Assembly: GCA_029782365.1 (NCBI GenBank)
Contig: JAKOUW010000136.1
Location: forward strand, 1 to 64,000
Source of the DNA: Chloroflexota bacterium
Lineage (GTDB): Bacteria > Chloroflexota > Anaerolineae > Anaerolineales > UBA4823
Direction of reading: 5' to 3'
DNA: 64,000 nucleotides
In this document: positions 24,014-33,098 of the stretch, in pieces
Numbering within the stretch: position 1 is the stretch's first letter
Layout of the letters: each line of letters begins with the position of its first letter
Position numbers and translations under genes: made by a program
Notes under the pieces: generated by a model
Database searches by the model: none
What the model saw: the letters and a program-made list of their open reading frames with translations, nothing else
Told to the model about the DNA's origin: nothing

Positions 24014-25212
24014 GCATCCCAGACACAGACCTGCAGCCCGACGATCCCAGCAAACTGCCGCCCGCCCGCCGCAGGCGCGCCAACCGCTGGCTGGTTCCTC
24101 CCGACTTGAGCGAACGCAGTGCATTTCTCGATGAGTTGGGACACCGCACCACGCCCACCTTTGATTATTACCTGTTTTCATTTATTGCCGGTGTGATTAT
24201 GGGAGTAGGCTTTTTGATGGATGAACCATCGCTGCTGGTGCTTGGAGCGCTGGTCGCTCCTCTGATGTCGCCGGTGCTGGGGCTGTCCTTCGGCACAGTG
24301 ATGGGTTCAGCGCGCTTTTTTACGCGCAATTTCCTCGGTCTCTTAATCGGCGGGCTGCTGGCGTTTTGGGGCGGCTCGATGGCCGGCGCGCTCACCTTTT
24401 TCTGGAATCCTTCTTCTATGGTGCAGGTGCGCGTTTTCACACAGCTATCCTGGACGAATTTTATCGTGCTGGCAGTCGGGGTGGTACTGACTGCCCTGGC
24501 AGCGGTGCACAGCGAACGCAAGCCCTCCATGCCCAGCGTGGCGGTAGCATTCGAGCTTTATTTGCCGTTGGCTGCTGCCGGCTTCGGGCTGAGCGCCCAT
24601 ATCCCGCACCTTTGGCCGGATGGGCTTGTGATCTTCGCCGTTTACCTGGCATGGGCAGCCATTCTGGGCGCGCTTACCCTGGCGCTGATGGGATTTCGTC
24701 CTTCCAACTTGTTCGGCTACTCGATCAGCGGAGCGCTTGTGCTGCTGGGCATCGTCATGTTGATCGCTTTGGGCGGCGCCTCGGCGATTGTCACCAGCAA
24801 GTTAGGTCTGCCGACTGCCATCCCAACCGCCACCTTCACCGCCACGCCGGTCCCAACGAACACGCTCACTCCAACCATCACTCCCAGCCAGGCGCCGCCA
24901 ACCCCTTCAGAGGTTCCTACAATCACTCCATCCCCACTGCCATCATCGACCCCTACCATCAGCCCTACACCCCTGCCGGTGTTTGCTTACATCAACGCCA
25001 CCAGCGGCAACCCACCCGGCGCCCGCCTGCGCAAAGACCCGAACGGTGATGTCATTCGCACTTATCTCAATAACACCCTGGTCGAAATCTTACCAGATAC
25101 GGAAGAGACCAGTGGTTACGTATGGGTCAAAGTGCGGATTGTCAAAGACAATGAAGTGGGCTGGATCCTGCGCAACCTGCTTTTGCTGGCGACCCCTTCG
25201 CCGAACTGGTAG
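24010..25212 (+). CDS. DUF389 membrane protein with extracytoplasmic SH3-like domain
   Basis: 400 aa. Residues ~45-260 are the DUF389 membrane domain, about 6-7 helices (LLVLGALVAPLMSPVLGLSF is the signature). A ~45-residue Thr/Pro/Ser linker (TPTPS repeats, ~265-320) leads to a C-terminal ~75-residue bacterial SH3-like domain (ATSGNPPGARLRKDPNGDVI ... VWVKVR), a fold that binds cell-wall peptides. It may anchor or sense the envelope. DUF389 function is unknown. Confidence 0.8.
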   Translation: MSIPDTDLQPDDPSKLPPARRRRANRWLVPPDLSERSAFLDELGHRTTPTFDYYLFSFIAGVIMGVGFLMDEPSLLVLGALVAPLMSPVLGLSFGTVMGSARFFTRNFLGLLIGGLLAFWGGSMAGALTFFWNPSSMVQVRVFTQLSWTNFIVLAVGVVLTALAAVHSERKPSMPSVAVAFELYLPLAAAGFGLSAHIPHLWPDGLVIFAVYLAWAAILGALTLALMGFRPSNLFGYSISGALVLLGIVMLIALGGASAIVTSKLGLPTAIPTATFTATPVPTNTLTPTITPSQAPPTPSEVPTITPSPLPSSTPTISPTPLPVFAYINATSGNPPGARLRKDPNGDVIRTYLNNTLVEILPDTEETSGYVWVKVRIVKDNEVGWILRNLLLLATPSPNW

Positions 25213-25224
25213 CGCCAGGCCAAT

Positions 25225-25626
25225 CTACTTGCCGAGATGCTCTGGGCGAAAGGCGCCAGGCAGAAGTTCGGCAACTGTCGTCGCGAGCGCCAGCGCTCCA
25301 GTCTGGTCAACCAGGTAGACACGCGTATCCAGCCCAAATTCCGCCAAGACCTGTCGGCAGGAGCCGCAGGGCGAACCGCCGTTAGCCGTCGCCACAACCA
25401 CCGCATCGAAATGGAGTTCTCCTTCGGAGACGGCTTTAAAGACCGCCACGCGCTCCGCACAGATGCCATCCGGATAGGCGGCGTTTTCGATATTCACGCC
25501 CGTATAAATTTTTCCGGTGCTCGTCATGAGCGCTGCACCAACCAGGTAGCCCGAATAAGGCGCATATGCCTTGAGTCGCACATCCAGGGCTCGGCGGATT
25601 AACCCTTCGAGATTGTCTTTATCCAT
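25225..25626 (-). CDS. cdd: Cytidine deaminase
   Basis: 133 aa from ATG 25626 (GGAGG upstream). Zinc-binding and catalytic motifs: CAERVAVFKAV (Cys ligand and catalytic Glu) and PCGSCRQVL (two Cys ligands), plus the substrate-binding VGAAL and NIENAAYPDGI. Three Cys ligands mean the homotetrameric type. It deaminates cytidine and deoxycytidine to uridines, fitting the nucleoside importer encoded nearby. Starts 8 nt inside the end of the CBS-domain gene. Confidence 0.95.
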   Translation of the reverse strand: MDKDNLEGLIRRALDVRLKAYAPYSGYLVGAALMTSTGKIYTGVNIENAAYPDGICAERVAVFKAVSEGELHFDAVVVATANGGSPCGSCRQVLAEFGLDTRVYLVDQTGALALATTVAELLPGAFRPEHLGK

Positions 25627-26896
25627 TCTGTTCCTCCTGTTCATCCGCGGCACTGGCGATAAGGCGTACTGCGCGCACCTTGCGGATGCGCCGCCCGCTG
25701 ACCTGCTCGACTATCAGTTGGATATCTCCAACTTGCAGGGATTCGCCGCTCACTGGTACCCTTCCTAACTGGTTGTAAACAAACCCGCCCAATGTCTCCG
25801 CTTCATCGCGGGGAAATTGAGCGTGCATCACCTCGTTGAATTCATCCAGATCCACCCGACCGAGGAACATGAATCCGCCCTGTTCGGCCGGTTGGTAGGG
25901 CAGTTCTTCGGCCTGGTCGAACTCATCCCGGATTTCCCCAACGATCTCTTCGACAATATCTTCCAGCGTTACCAGGCCTGCCACGCCGCCGTATTCATCC
26001 ACTACAATCGCCATATGCACCCGCCTGGCCTGCATTTCTTCCAACAGCTCGTCTACTCGCTTGGCTTCCGGGACAAAATACGCCGGTCGAAGGAGCCCAC
26101 GCAGCGTCAAAGGTGCGCCGCTATGCTTCCAGGCGCGCAGCAGATCCTTGGTGTACAACACACCGATCACCCGGTCAACGTTCTCTTCGTAAACGGGTAA
26201 ACGCGAATAGCCTGAAGCCAGCAGTTGTTCCATGGCTTCCTCGATTGTATGCTCAACATCCAGAGCAGTCAGGTAAGTGCGGGGCACCATAATCTCGCGC
26301 ACCAGTGTGTCGCCTAACTGGAAAATCGAATAAATCATTTCCCGCTCGTCTTTTTCCAACAAACCTTCCTGATGCCCGGCGTCAACCAGGCTTTTCAGCT
26401 CGTTCTCGGTAACGGTCACAATCTCATCGCTTCCACCGGGATGATGAAAAGCCATTGCGACCGCCAGCAGAGGCGCGAAGGCGGCTTGCAGGGCGGCTGC
26501 AAACGGCGCCAGGCGCAGCGCCCAACGATCGAGGCTGCGAATGACAAGCGCTTCGACAAATTCTTCAACCAGAAATAGAAATATACCCGACAATAACAAT
26601 GCCGCCAGCGCTTCGCCGGCCCCGACCCATATATTCGCTGCCGCCGGCAGAAAAGCCAGGATACAACCGGCAAGCAGCAAACGGCTCAGCAGCAGCGCCA
26701 GGTGCAGCGCAGCTTCCAATTCGGCATGACGGCGCGCCAGGTCGAGGGCTCGGTTTACCAATGGGTCAGGTTCAAGACCGGAGAGAACGCGCAGTGTATT
26801 GGGGCTGAGCAAACTGGCACGCGCCGCCACGATCATTAATTCCAGGATCAGCAGCAGGGCCAGGCCAAGCCCCAGAGCCTGGAACCAGCTAGCCAT
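25619..26896 (-). CDS. CNNM/CorC-type membrane protein with CBS pair
   Basis: 425 aa from ATG 26896 (GGGAG upstream). An N-terminal hydrophobic region of four helices (DUF21/CNNM-like; more diverged than usual) is followed by the conserved linker EREMIYSIFQLGDTLVREIMVPRT, two CBS motifs (~195-310) and a CorC_HlyC C-terminal domain (LGRVDLDEFNEVM...TLGGFVYNQLGRVP). Relatives are linked to magnesium or cobalt efflux; transport is inferred. It overlaps glmU by 8 nt. Confidence 0.85.
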   Translation of the reverse strand: MASWFQALGLGLALLLILELMIVAARASLLSPNTLRVLSGLEPDPLVNRALDLARRHAELEAALHLALLLSRLLLAGCILAFLPAAANIWVGAGEALAALLLSGIFLFLVEEFVEALVIRSLDRWALRLAPFAAALQAAFAPLLAVAMAFHHPGGSDEIVTVTENELKSLVDAGHQEGLLEKDEREMIYSIFQLGDTLVREIMVPRTYLTALDVEHTIEEAMEQLLASGYSRLPVYEENVDRVIGVLYTKDLLRAWKHSGAPLTLRGLLRPAYFVPEAKRVDELLEEMQARRVHMAIVVDEYGGVAGLVTLEDIVEEIVGEIRDEFDQAEELPYQPAEQGGFMFLGRVDLDEFNEVMHAQFPRDEAETLGGFVYNQLGRVPVSGESLQVGDIQLIVEQVSGRRIRKVRAVRLIASAADEQEEQNG

Positions 26897-28241
26897 TTTC
26901 TCCCAGCTTGCGCCACTCGCGCGCCGGCACACCCACAACCAGAGTCCTGGCGGGCACATCATGCGTGACCACCGAACCAGCGCCCGTCTGGGCACCCTCC
27001 CCAAGCCGGACAGGGGCTACCAGCAAGGTATCGCTGCCTAGAAATACATCTTTACCGATCTCAGTCTTATTTTTTTGCTTTCCATCAAAGTTGCAGGTGA
27101 TGGTGCCAGCGCCGATGTTGGTGTTCTCTCCAACCTCGGCATCCCCGATATAGGAAAAATGCCCCATTTTGGTGCCCGGTCCAAGGTATGAATTTTTTAC
27201 TTCGCCGAAGTTGCCCATGTGTACGCCGCGCCCCAGGTGAGCACCTTTGCGCAGGCGAGCAAACGGCCCGACGGACACTTCATCCTCGACCACCGCCTGC
27301 TCCACCAGCGCAGCAATTATCTCGCACCGGCTGCCGATGCGCGCCGAGCGCACGATGGTGTTCGGGCCTAACGTGGTTTGTTCGCCCACGATCGTATCTC
27401 CCTGCAAATAGGTGTTCGGCCAGATCACGCAGTTTTGACCGAGCCGCACGCCGGGTTCGATGTAGGTTGTTTGCGGGTCGACCATTGTTACGCCGGCCAG
27501 CATCCAGGCGTTGTTGATCCGTTGACGCATCAAAGCGGTCGCTTCGGCCAGGTGAATGCGGGTATTGACTCCAATCGCTTCGTTCATATCCTCCGCCGCT
27601 ACCGTCTGGATCGAAAGCCCGTCTTTGACCGCGATGCCAACCAGGTCTGTCAGGTAATATTCGCCCTTCGGTGAAAGGGGCACTCGGCGCAGCGCATCCC
27701 ATAACCAGGCACCGTTGAAGCAGTAAACAGAGGGGTTCAACTCTGTGATTTTCAATTGCTCTGGGCTGGCCTGCACTTCCTCAACGATTGACTGAATGTG
27801 ACCGGCTGCATCGCGCACGATCCGGCCAAAACCGCGCGCTTCTGACTGGACAATGGTCAGCATGGTCAACGCACCCTGGTGGCGGCTCTGCTGATCGACG
27901 ATTTTTTGCAAGCTCTCGGCTGTCAGCAAGGGCATATCTCCCAACACAACCAACACCTGGTCGGCCTGGCTGCGCAGAAGCTCTTCTGCCTGCAAAACCG
28001 CATGGCCGGTGCCCAACTGCTGGCGCTGGATGGTGTAATCCACCGCATCGCCCAGCGCCTGGCGCACCTGGTCGGCGCCGTAACCAACCACCACCACCGG
28101 CTGCATTCCGGTCGCCTGGCGAGCAGCGTCTGCCACATACCAAACCAATGGGCGGCCTAATATGCTGTGCAGCACCTTGGGCATATCCGAACGCATGCGC
28201 ACGCCTTTGCCAGCGGCAAGGATCAAAGCTCTTGTTTTCAT
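26889..28241 (-). CDS. glmU: Bifunctional UDP-GlcNAc pyrophosphorylase/GlcN-1-P acetyltransferase
   Basis: 450 aa, normal GlmU length. The N-terminal uridyltransferase has LILAAGKGVRMRSDMPKVLH and VLVVLGDMPLL; the C-terminal left-handed beta helix carries hexapeptide repeats (VGEQTTLGPNTIVR, GPFARLRKGAHLGRGVHMGN) and the acetyltransferase site (KNSYLGPGTKMGHFSYIGDA, NIGAGTITCNFDGKQKNKT). It makes UDP-GlcNAc for the wall. GGGAGAG precedes the ATG. First gene of the glmU-CBS-cdd overlapping set. Confidence 0.95.
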   Translation of the reverse strand: MKTRALILAAGKGVRMRSDMPKVLHSILGRPLVWYVADAARQATGMQPVVVVGYGADQVRQALGDAVDYTIQRQQLGTGHAVLQAEELLRSQADQVLVVLGDMPLLTAESLQKIVDQQSRHQGALTMLTIVQSEARGFGRIVRDAAGHIQSIVEEVQASPEQLKITELNPSVYCFNGAWLWDALRRVPLSPKGEYYLTDLVGIAVKDGLSIQTVAAEDMNEAIGVNTRIHLAEATALMRQRINNAWMLAGVTMVDPQTTYIEPGVRLGQNCVIWPNTYLQGDTIVGEQTTLGPNTIVRSARIGSRCEIIAALVEQAVVEDEVSVGPFARLRKGAHLGRGVHMGNFGEVKNSYLGPGTKMGHFSYIGDAEVGENTNIGAGTITCNFDGKQKNKTEIGKDVFLGSDTLLVAPVRLGEGAQTGAGSVVTHDVPARTLVVGVPAREWRKLGENG

Positions 28242-28362
28242 TCACTCTCTCCCAAAAAAACACCAGGCCGGGCTACCACATGGATAACAACGGCCTGGTT
28301 TGCTGTTGGCGTCCCACAAACTTGCGGTCAGCAGGTTTATGCACGCGCCTTACCATCAAAGG

Positions 28363-28433
28363 CTGGGGCGTCCGGACTCGAACCAGAATAAACAGATCCA
28401 AAGTCTGCTGTGCTGCCATTGCACCACGCCCCA
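28363..28433 (-). tRNA. tRNA-Gln (anticodon UUG)
   Basis: 71 nt. Acceptor TGGGGCG/CGCCCCA with discriminator G; anticodon stem GCAGA/TCTGT around CTTTGGA gives TTG; T-arm TCTGG-TTCGAGT-CCGGA. A TACAAT (28464-28469 on the minus strand) lies ~30 nt upstream as its likely -10. Confidence 0.95.
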
Positions 28434-28517
28434 AGGGAACTACCTGTCTTTCAGGCGGGAGAAATTGTATCATATTCTGGTGAATTTGGTGACCCGAGCT
28501 TGTGTTTTTAAATACTT

Positions 28518-29687
28518 TCAATCTTCGGGCGCCAGGCCCATCTGCTGCGCCTGGTCGAAGGAAATGTGATTATCTTTCAGCTTCATCTCGCCGGCCTTTT
28601 CAGCAGCAGAATTCCAAAAATCATCCAGGTTATCCACCTGCTGTTTGATGGTTGCTTGAGGTTTAAAAAGATCATCCACCGCGGCGATGTCGGCGGGCGT
28701 CAGTTCCACCTTTTCCAGATCTGCCAACAGATCATGCTCAGGCGCTGGGCTTTTGGCCGCGAGTTTGGAGGCTTCAGAGGGCCTGGCGAAAAGTGTGGAT
28801 TCGACCCGAGCAGCCTGCTTCTGCATAGGCGCAGGTGGCTCCAGATGCTGGAGCAGCCCGTTGGCGGTTAAGCGCAGCGCTTTTTCAACTTGTACGGCGT
28901 CGAACTGGCGCGATCTTACTACCACCAACAGGATATATTTACGTCCGACTGGCGCCAGGCCAAGCTGGTAGCTCGCCCCGCTGATCAGCGTGACATAACT
29001 CGGCTCTGACCTGCCGGCGGCGTGTGAAAGCGATATATTCGAGCGCCCTACCCGAGAAGCGGCCGCCAAAAGGCTGTTTTCTGTCACATGCTCATTCAGG
29101 CTGCCGGCTTGATAAACGATATCGCCATTGTTTTCCAGGCAATAGGCGGCTTCTGCGCTCAATTCCGCCAACAGCTTATGCAATACCTCTTCACCCGGAA
29201 TCTGTTTTTCTGGCTGAGGAGGAATGAGCGGTGGGATGGGCTGTTTGATTTCCACGGCCTGCGCCGTGCGCTTCTCTGTCTCAAACGATAAAGGAGGCGG
29301 GGGAAACGCAGTCGGCACCAGGCCCAAGGCGCGTTCTACCGCATCCAGGAAGTCGGACATTTCGATCGGTTTATAAAAAAAGGCAAACGTGCCGGCTGCC
29401 TCAACCTGTTTGCGGACTTGCGGGTCGCTGGTGCCGGTCATCAAGATGATTTTGAGGTTGGGGCTGTATTTGCGCAGGCGGTTGACCAGGTCCAACCCTG
29501 AGATGCCCGGCAGACGCACATCGCAAACGATTAAATCAAAACGCTGCCGGGGGGCAAGCAGCATCGCCTCCTCAGCAGATGGAACTTCAATGACATCGAT
29601 TTGCTGGCCCAAAGTCTGCAAACCGCCGGCCAGGACCCGCCGGACATCCTTCTGATCATCAATGATCAGGATGTGATAATTTGCCAT
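28518..29687 (-). CDS. Response regulator with C-terminal roadblock-like domain
   Basis: 389 aa. Receiver domain at 1-125 with acidic pocket D10/D11, phospho-acceptor D56 (LIVCDVRLPG), T/S in LMTGTSD and Lys in FFYKPIE. After a proline linker, residues ~180-275 (ELSAEAAYCLENNGDIVYQA ... YILLVVVRS) resemble a roadblock/LC7 fold, commonly a partner of small GTPases. The tail is charged and has no DNA-binding motif. It starts 3 nt after the OppF-type ATPase gene, so it is co-expressed with the transporter; no kinase is in the window. Confidence 0.75.
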   Translation of the reverse strand: MANYHILIIDDQKDVRRVLAGGLQTLGQQIDVIEVPSAEEAMLLAPRQRFDLIVCDVRLPGISGLDLVNRLRKYSPNLKIILMTGTSDPQVRKQVEAAGTFAFFYKPIEMSDFLDAVERALGLVPTAFPPPPLSFETEKRTAQAVEIKQPIPPLIPPQPEKQIPGEEVLHKLLAELSAEAAYCLENNGDIVYQAGSLNEHVTENSLLAAASRVGRSNISLSHAAGRSEPSYVTLISGASYQLGLAPVGRKYILLVVVRSRQFDAVQVEKALRLTANGLLQHLEPPAPMQKQAARVESTLFARPSEASKLAAKSPAPEHDLLADLEKVELTPADIAAVDDLFKPQATIKQQVDNLDDFWNSAAEKAGEMKLKDNHISFDQAQQMGLAPED

Positions 29688-29690
29688 GCC

Positions 29691-30686
29691 TCACTCGATA
29701 CGCCAACACGCCACCCAATGGTCAGGGCTGACCTCCCGGAACGCAGGCTCTTCTTCCTTGCAGTGGTCGAATGCCACCGGGCAGCGCGGGTGGAATCTGC
29801 AGCCCGATGGCGGGTTGAGCGGACTGGGCACATCTCCAGGCAAGATGATTCTTTCACGCCGGATGGTTGGGTCGGGAATGGGGATAGCCGACATCAGCGC
29901 CTGCGTATAGGGGTGCAGTGGGTTGCGAAAAAACTCGTCGCGCGGTGCCATCTCAACCATTTTGCCTAAATACATCACCGCCACGCGGTCGGAGATGTGC
30001 TCGACCACGCTCAGGTTGTGAGCTACAAACAGGTATGTCAGGCCAAATTCCTGCTGTAAATCTTTCAGAATATTGAGCACCTGCGATTGGATGGATACAT
30101 CCAAAGCTGAGACTGGCTCGTCGGCGACGATAAACTTGGGACGCAAGGCCAGGGCGCGAGCGATGCCGATGCGCTGGCGCTGGCCGCCGGAAAATTCATG
30201 CGGATAACGGCGAGCATGGTAGTCTTCCAGTCCCACTTTTTTCAACATTTCGAGAACGGCTTCGAACCGGTCACTGCTCGTGCCGATATTGTGAATCTTG
30301 AGACCTTCGGCAATTGACTCGCCGACTGGCATACGGGGATCCAGCGAGGCATACGGATCCTGGAAAATGATCTGCATATTGCGGCGCATGCGCTTGAGCG
30401 CTGAGCCTTTCAGGCTGAACACGTCCACACCGTCAAAAACAACCGAACCGGATGTCGGTTCGATCAGCCGCAGCATGGTGCGGCCAACCGTGGTTTTACC
30501 GCAACCCGATTCACCGACCAGGCCAACAGTTTCACCCTCACGCACGGTAAATGAAACATCATCCACGGCCTGGACCCAGGCCGTCACGCGCTGCAGTAAG
30601 CCGCTGCGCACAGGAAAGTACTTTACCAGGTTCTTGATCTCTACCAGGTTTTTACCTGGGTTCTTCTTAAAGGTCTGATCGCTCAA
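29691..30686 (-). CDS. Oligopeptide ABC ATPase, OppF/DppF-type (second pair)
   Basis: 331 aa. Walker [11 protein letters not shown]-loop [12 protein letters not shown], signature [15 protein letters not shown], Walker [12 protein letters not shown], and the C-terminal oligopeptide motif CRFHPRCP. With the OppD-type gene upstream it forms a second ATPase pair for the transporter encoded at 32-39 kb, or for permeases elsewhere. Confidence 0.88.
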   Translation of the reverse strand: MSDQTFKKNPGKNLVEIKNLVKYFPVRSGLLQRVTAWVQAVDDVSFTVREGETVGLVGESGCGKTTVGRTMLRLIEPTSGSVVFDGVDVFSLKGSALKRMRRNMQIIFQDPYASLDPRMPVGESIAEGLKIHNIGTSSDRFEAVLEMLKKVGLEDYHARRYPHEFSGGQRQRIGIARALALRPKFIVADEPVSALDVSIQSQVLNILKDLQQEFGLTYLFVAHNLSVVEHISDRVAVMYLGKMVEMAPRDEFFRNPLHPYTQALMSAIPIPDPTIRRERIILPGDVPSPLNPPSGCRFHPRCPVAFDHCKEEEPAFREVSPDHWVACWRIE

Positions 30687-30718
30687 TCTGGGCCTCGCTT
30701 CTCTTTGACAGGTTGAAT

Positions 30719-31750
30719 TTATCCGGCGTGCAGCGGAGCGCGATGCCCCTCATGATCCTGGTACAACCAGCAGCGAACCGTGTGCTTGGCGGCAACAGGC
30801 AGCAAATCGGGCTCGACTTCAGTACAAATGGAAAGTTGGTATTCCAGGCGGGGGCGGCAGCGAGGCGCAAAGCGGCAGCCTGGCGGGATATTGATCAGGT
30901 TGGGGACCGAACCGGGTATCACGTCCAGGCGGTCTTTTACCTGGCCTAAGACCGGGATCGATGCCATCAAGCCTTGGGTATAAGGGTGCAGAGGTTTTTC
31001 AAACAAACGGCGTGCATCGGTATATTCGACAATCCGGCCGGCGTACATCACAGCTACCCAATCTGCCATTTCGGCAATCACACCCAAATCATGGGTGATC
31101 AGGATAACAGCAGTGTCCATACGGTTGCGCAGGTCCCGCATCAAATCGAGAATCTGCGCCTGGATGGTCACATCCAGGGCAGTCGTCGGTTCATCGGCGA
31201 TCAGGAGCTGAGGGTTAAGCGCCAGGGCCATGGCGATCATCACACGCTGTGCCTGGCCGCCGGACACCTCGTGTGGAAACGCATGCGCTTTGCCCTCGGC
31301 ATCAGGAATACCCACCAGGCGCAGGAGTTCGACGGCCTTTTTCCACGACTGCTCTTTATTCATGTTCTGGTGAATCTGCAGGACTTCTGCTACCTGATCG
31401 CCAATCTTGAAAACTGGATTCAGGCTGGACTGGGGCTGTTGGAAAATCATCGATAAGCGGTTGCCGCGCATGTTGACCATCTCTCCTTCGGCCAACTTGA
31501 GCAGGTCTTTTCCCTCGAAGAAAATTTCGCCCTCGACGATTTTCCCAGGGGAGGCGATCAGGCGCATGATCGACAGCGAAGTGACGCTTTTGCCGCACCC
31601 CGATTCGCCAACCAGGCCCAACACCTCCCCCCGGCCCACGGTAAAGTCAACGCCATCCACGGCTTTCACCACCCCGTCTTCCGTGAAGAAGTATGTGCGT
31701 AAATTTCGGACTTCGAGCAAAGGTGAATTATCGGTCAGTGGCATGTTCAT
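30719..31750 (-). CDS. Oligopeptide ABC ATPase, OppD/DppD-type (second pair)
   Basis: 343 aa. Walker [11 protein letters not shown]-loop [12 protein letters not shown], signature [15 protein letters not shown], Walker [13 protein letters not shown]-terminal CRFAPRC. It lies just after a terminator with its own possible TATAAT at 31772-31777, so this ATPase pair may be transcribed independently of the first one. Confidence 0.88.
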   Translation of the reverse strand: MNMPLTDNSPLLEVRNLRTYFFTEDGVVKAVDGVDFTVGRGEVLGLVGESGCGKSVTSLSIMRLIASPGKIVEGEIFFEGKDLLKLAEGEMVNMRGNRLSMIFQQPQSSLNPVFKIGDQVAEVLQIHQNMNKEQSWKKAVELLRLVGIPDAEGKAHAFPHEVSGGQAQRVMIAMALALNPQLLIADEPTTALDVTIQAQILDLMRDLRNRMDTAVILITHDLGVIAEMADWVAVMYAGRIVEYTDARRLFEKPLHPYTQGLMASIPVLGQVKDRLDVIPGSVPNLINIPPGCRFAPRCRPRLEYQLSICTEVEPDLLPVAAKHTVRCWLYQDHEGHRAPLHAG

Positions 31751-31794
31751 TTCCTGGGGAAGAATTTCCTAATTATAAAACAAAATAAAAAAAA

Positions 31795-31840
31795 TCCCTG
31801 GGTTTGTTCACAAGGCAGAGCCGCTCGCGAAACCCAGGGA
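31795..31840 (-). terminator. Terminator between the two ATPase pairs
   Basis: 11-nt arms (31795-31805 and 31830-31840) pair perfectly; on the minus strand eight T follow. It lies 14 nt after the small membrane-protein gene. A TATAAT (31772-31777) directly behind it could restart transcription. Confidence 0.8.
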
Positions 31841-31853
31841 ATTCACTCGTCCT

Positions 31854-32048
31854 TTAGCGCTGGCGAGTGTAGTACGCTGCGCCAACCACACCCAAAAAAA
31901 GCCCGGCTACCGAAGCCCCGTAAGAAGCCAGCAGTAAAAACAGGTTCGCTTCGATGATCTTGATGACCGTCAGGAAAGGCACCAGAAAGCCAATCAGCAC
32001 CAGTAAAAAGCCGACCATCATTAAGGAACCAGGCGGGAAACGAATCAT
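31854..32048 (-). CDS. Small two-TM membrane protein in the Opp operon
   Basis: 64 aa, two hydrophobic helices (~8-30, LMMVGFLLVLIGFLVPFLTV, and ~35-58, LFLLLASYGASVAGLFLGVV) with a basic C-terminus. Its start overlaps the OppF-type ATPase gene by 4 nt, so it is translated with the transporter. It could be an accessory subunit; no family recognised. Confidence 0.65.
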   Translation of the reverse strand: MIRFPPGSLMMVGFLLVLIGFLVPFLTVIKIIEANLFLLLASYGASVAGLFLGVVGAAYYTRQR

Positions 32049-33079
32049 TGCGGTTTTTGCAGCCAGCAGGATGAAAAATGCCCGGGAGTCACTTCAAAAT
32101 CGGGAGGGGCATCCACATCGCACACACCTTTGATGGCGAATTTACAGCGCGGGTGGAAACGACAGCCCGGCGGAGGGGTAACCAGGCTGGGCGGCTCGCC
32201 GCCCGGCACTTCCTGGAAGATAGCCGCATTGCGGGCATCCGGCTCAGGGGTGGCCGTCAGCAAGGCGTTGGTGTAGGGGTGCTGGGGACTGCCCAGCAAA
32301 TCACTGACATTCCCCTTTTCAATCAGCTTACCGGCGTACATCACAAAGATGCGCTCGGAGAAATAGCGCACCGTGGACAGGTCATGGGTGATGTAAATGA
32401 CCGCCAGGTTGTGAGAGACCTGTAAGCCGCGCAGCAGCTTGAGAATTTCGACGCGCACCGAGGCATCCAACATCGAAACCGGTTCATCGGCGACGATGAT
32501 TTTCGGCCCAAGAATCATGGCACGTGCAATCACCACACGCTGCTGCTGGCCGCCGCTCAACATGTGCGGGTATTTGTTGAGGTAATCCTCCACCGGGAAG
32601 AGCTTGACCTCCTCCATCACTTTGCGAACGCGCTGTGTACGTTCCTCTTTACTGCGCACACCGTGGATGATTAAGGGTTCTTCCAGGATGCGCTCGATGG
32701 TCATAAAAGGCGCCAGGGCGCCGTAAGGGTCTTGCTGGACATAACCGACCTGTGCCCGATACCAGCGCAGCGTTTTGCCATCCATTCTGCTGATGTCTTT
32801 GCCCTGGAAAACAACCGCGCCTTTGGTTGGCTTGTGCAAACCAAGGATGGTTTTCATCAGGCTGGATTTACCGCAGCCCGATTCGCCAACCACCGCGATC
32901 GCTTCACCATCGTTTAGGTCAAAATTAACGTCATCCACCGCGCGCACATAACCGGCCAGGCCAAAGCCCCAGCGGCGCAGCTCAAACCAGACATGCAGGT
33001 TTTGGATCGAGAGCAGAGGGGCTTTGGCGCCTACCGCTGGCTTGGCGGCTGCAGCTTCATTAAGGGTGTTTACAGTCAT
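32045..33079 (-). CDS. Oligopeptide ABC ATPase, OppF-type (first pair)
   Basis: 344 aa, CAGGAG before the ATG. Walker [11 protein letters not shown]-loop YVQQDPYGALAP, signature LSGGQQQRVVIARAM, Walker [13 protein letters not shown]-terminal CRFHPRC. Its OppD partner is 19 nt upstream. Confidence 0.88.
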   Translation of the reverse strand: MTVNTLNEAAAAKPAVGAKAPLLSIQNLHVWFELRRWGFGLAGYVRAVDDVNFDLNDGEAIAVVGESGCGKSSLMKTILGLHKPTKGAVVFQGKDISRMDGKTLRWYRAQVGYVQQDPYGALAPFMTIERILEEPLIIHGVRSKEERTQRVRKVMEEVKLFPVEDYLNKYPHMLSGGQQQRVVIARAMILGPKIIVADEPVSMLDASVRVEILKLLRGLQVSHNLAVIYITHDLSTVRYFSERIFVMYAGKLIEKGNVSDLLGSPQHPYTNALLTATPEPDARNAAIFQEVPGGEPPSLVTPPPGCRFHPRCKFAIKGVCDVDAPPDFEVTPGHFSSCWLQKPQ

Positions 33080-33098
33080 GATTGCTTTTCTCCTGCGC

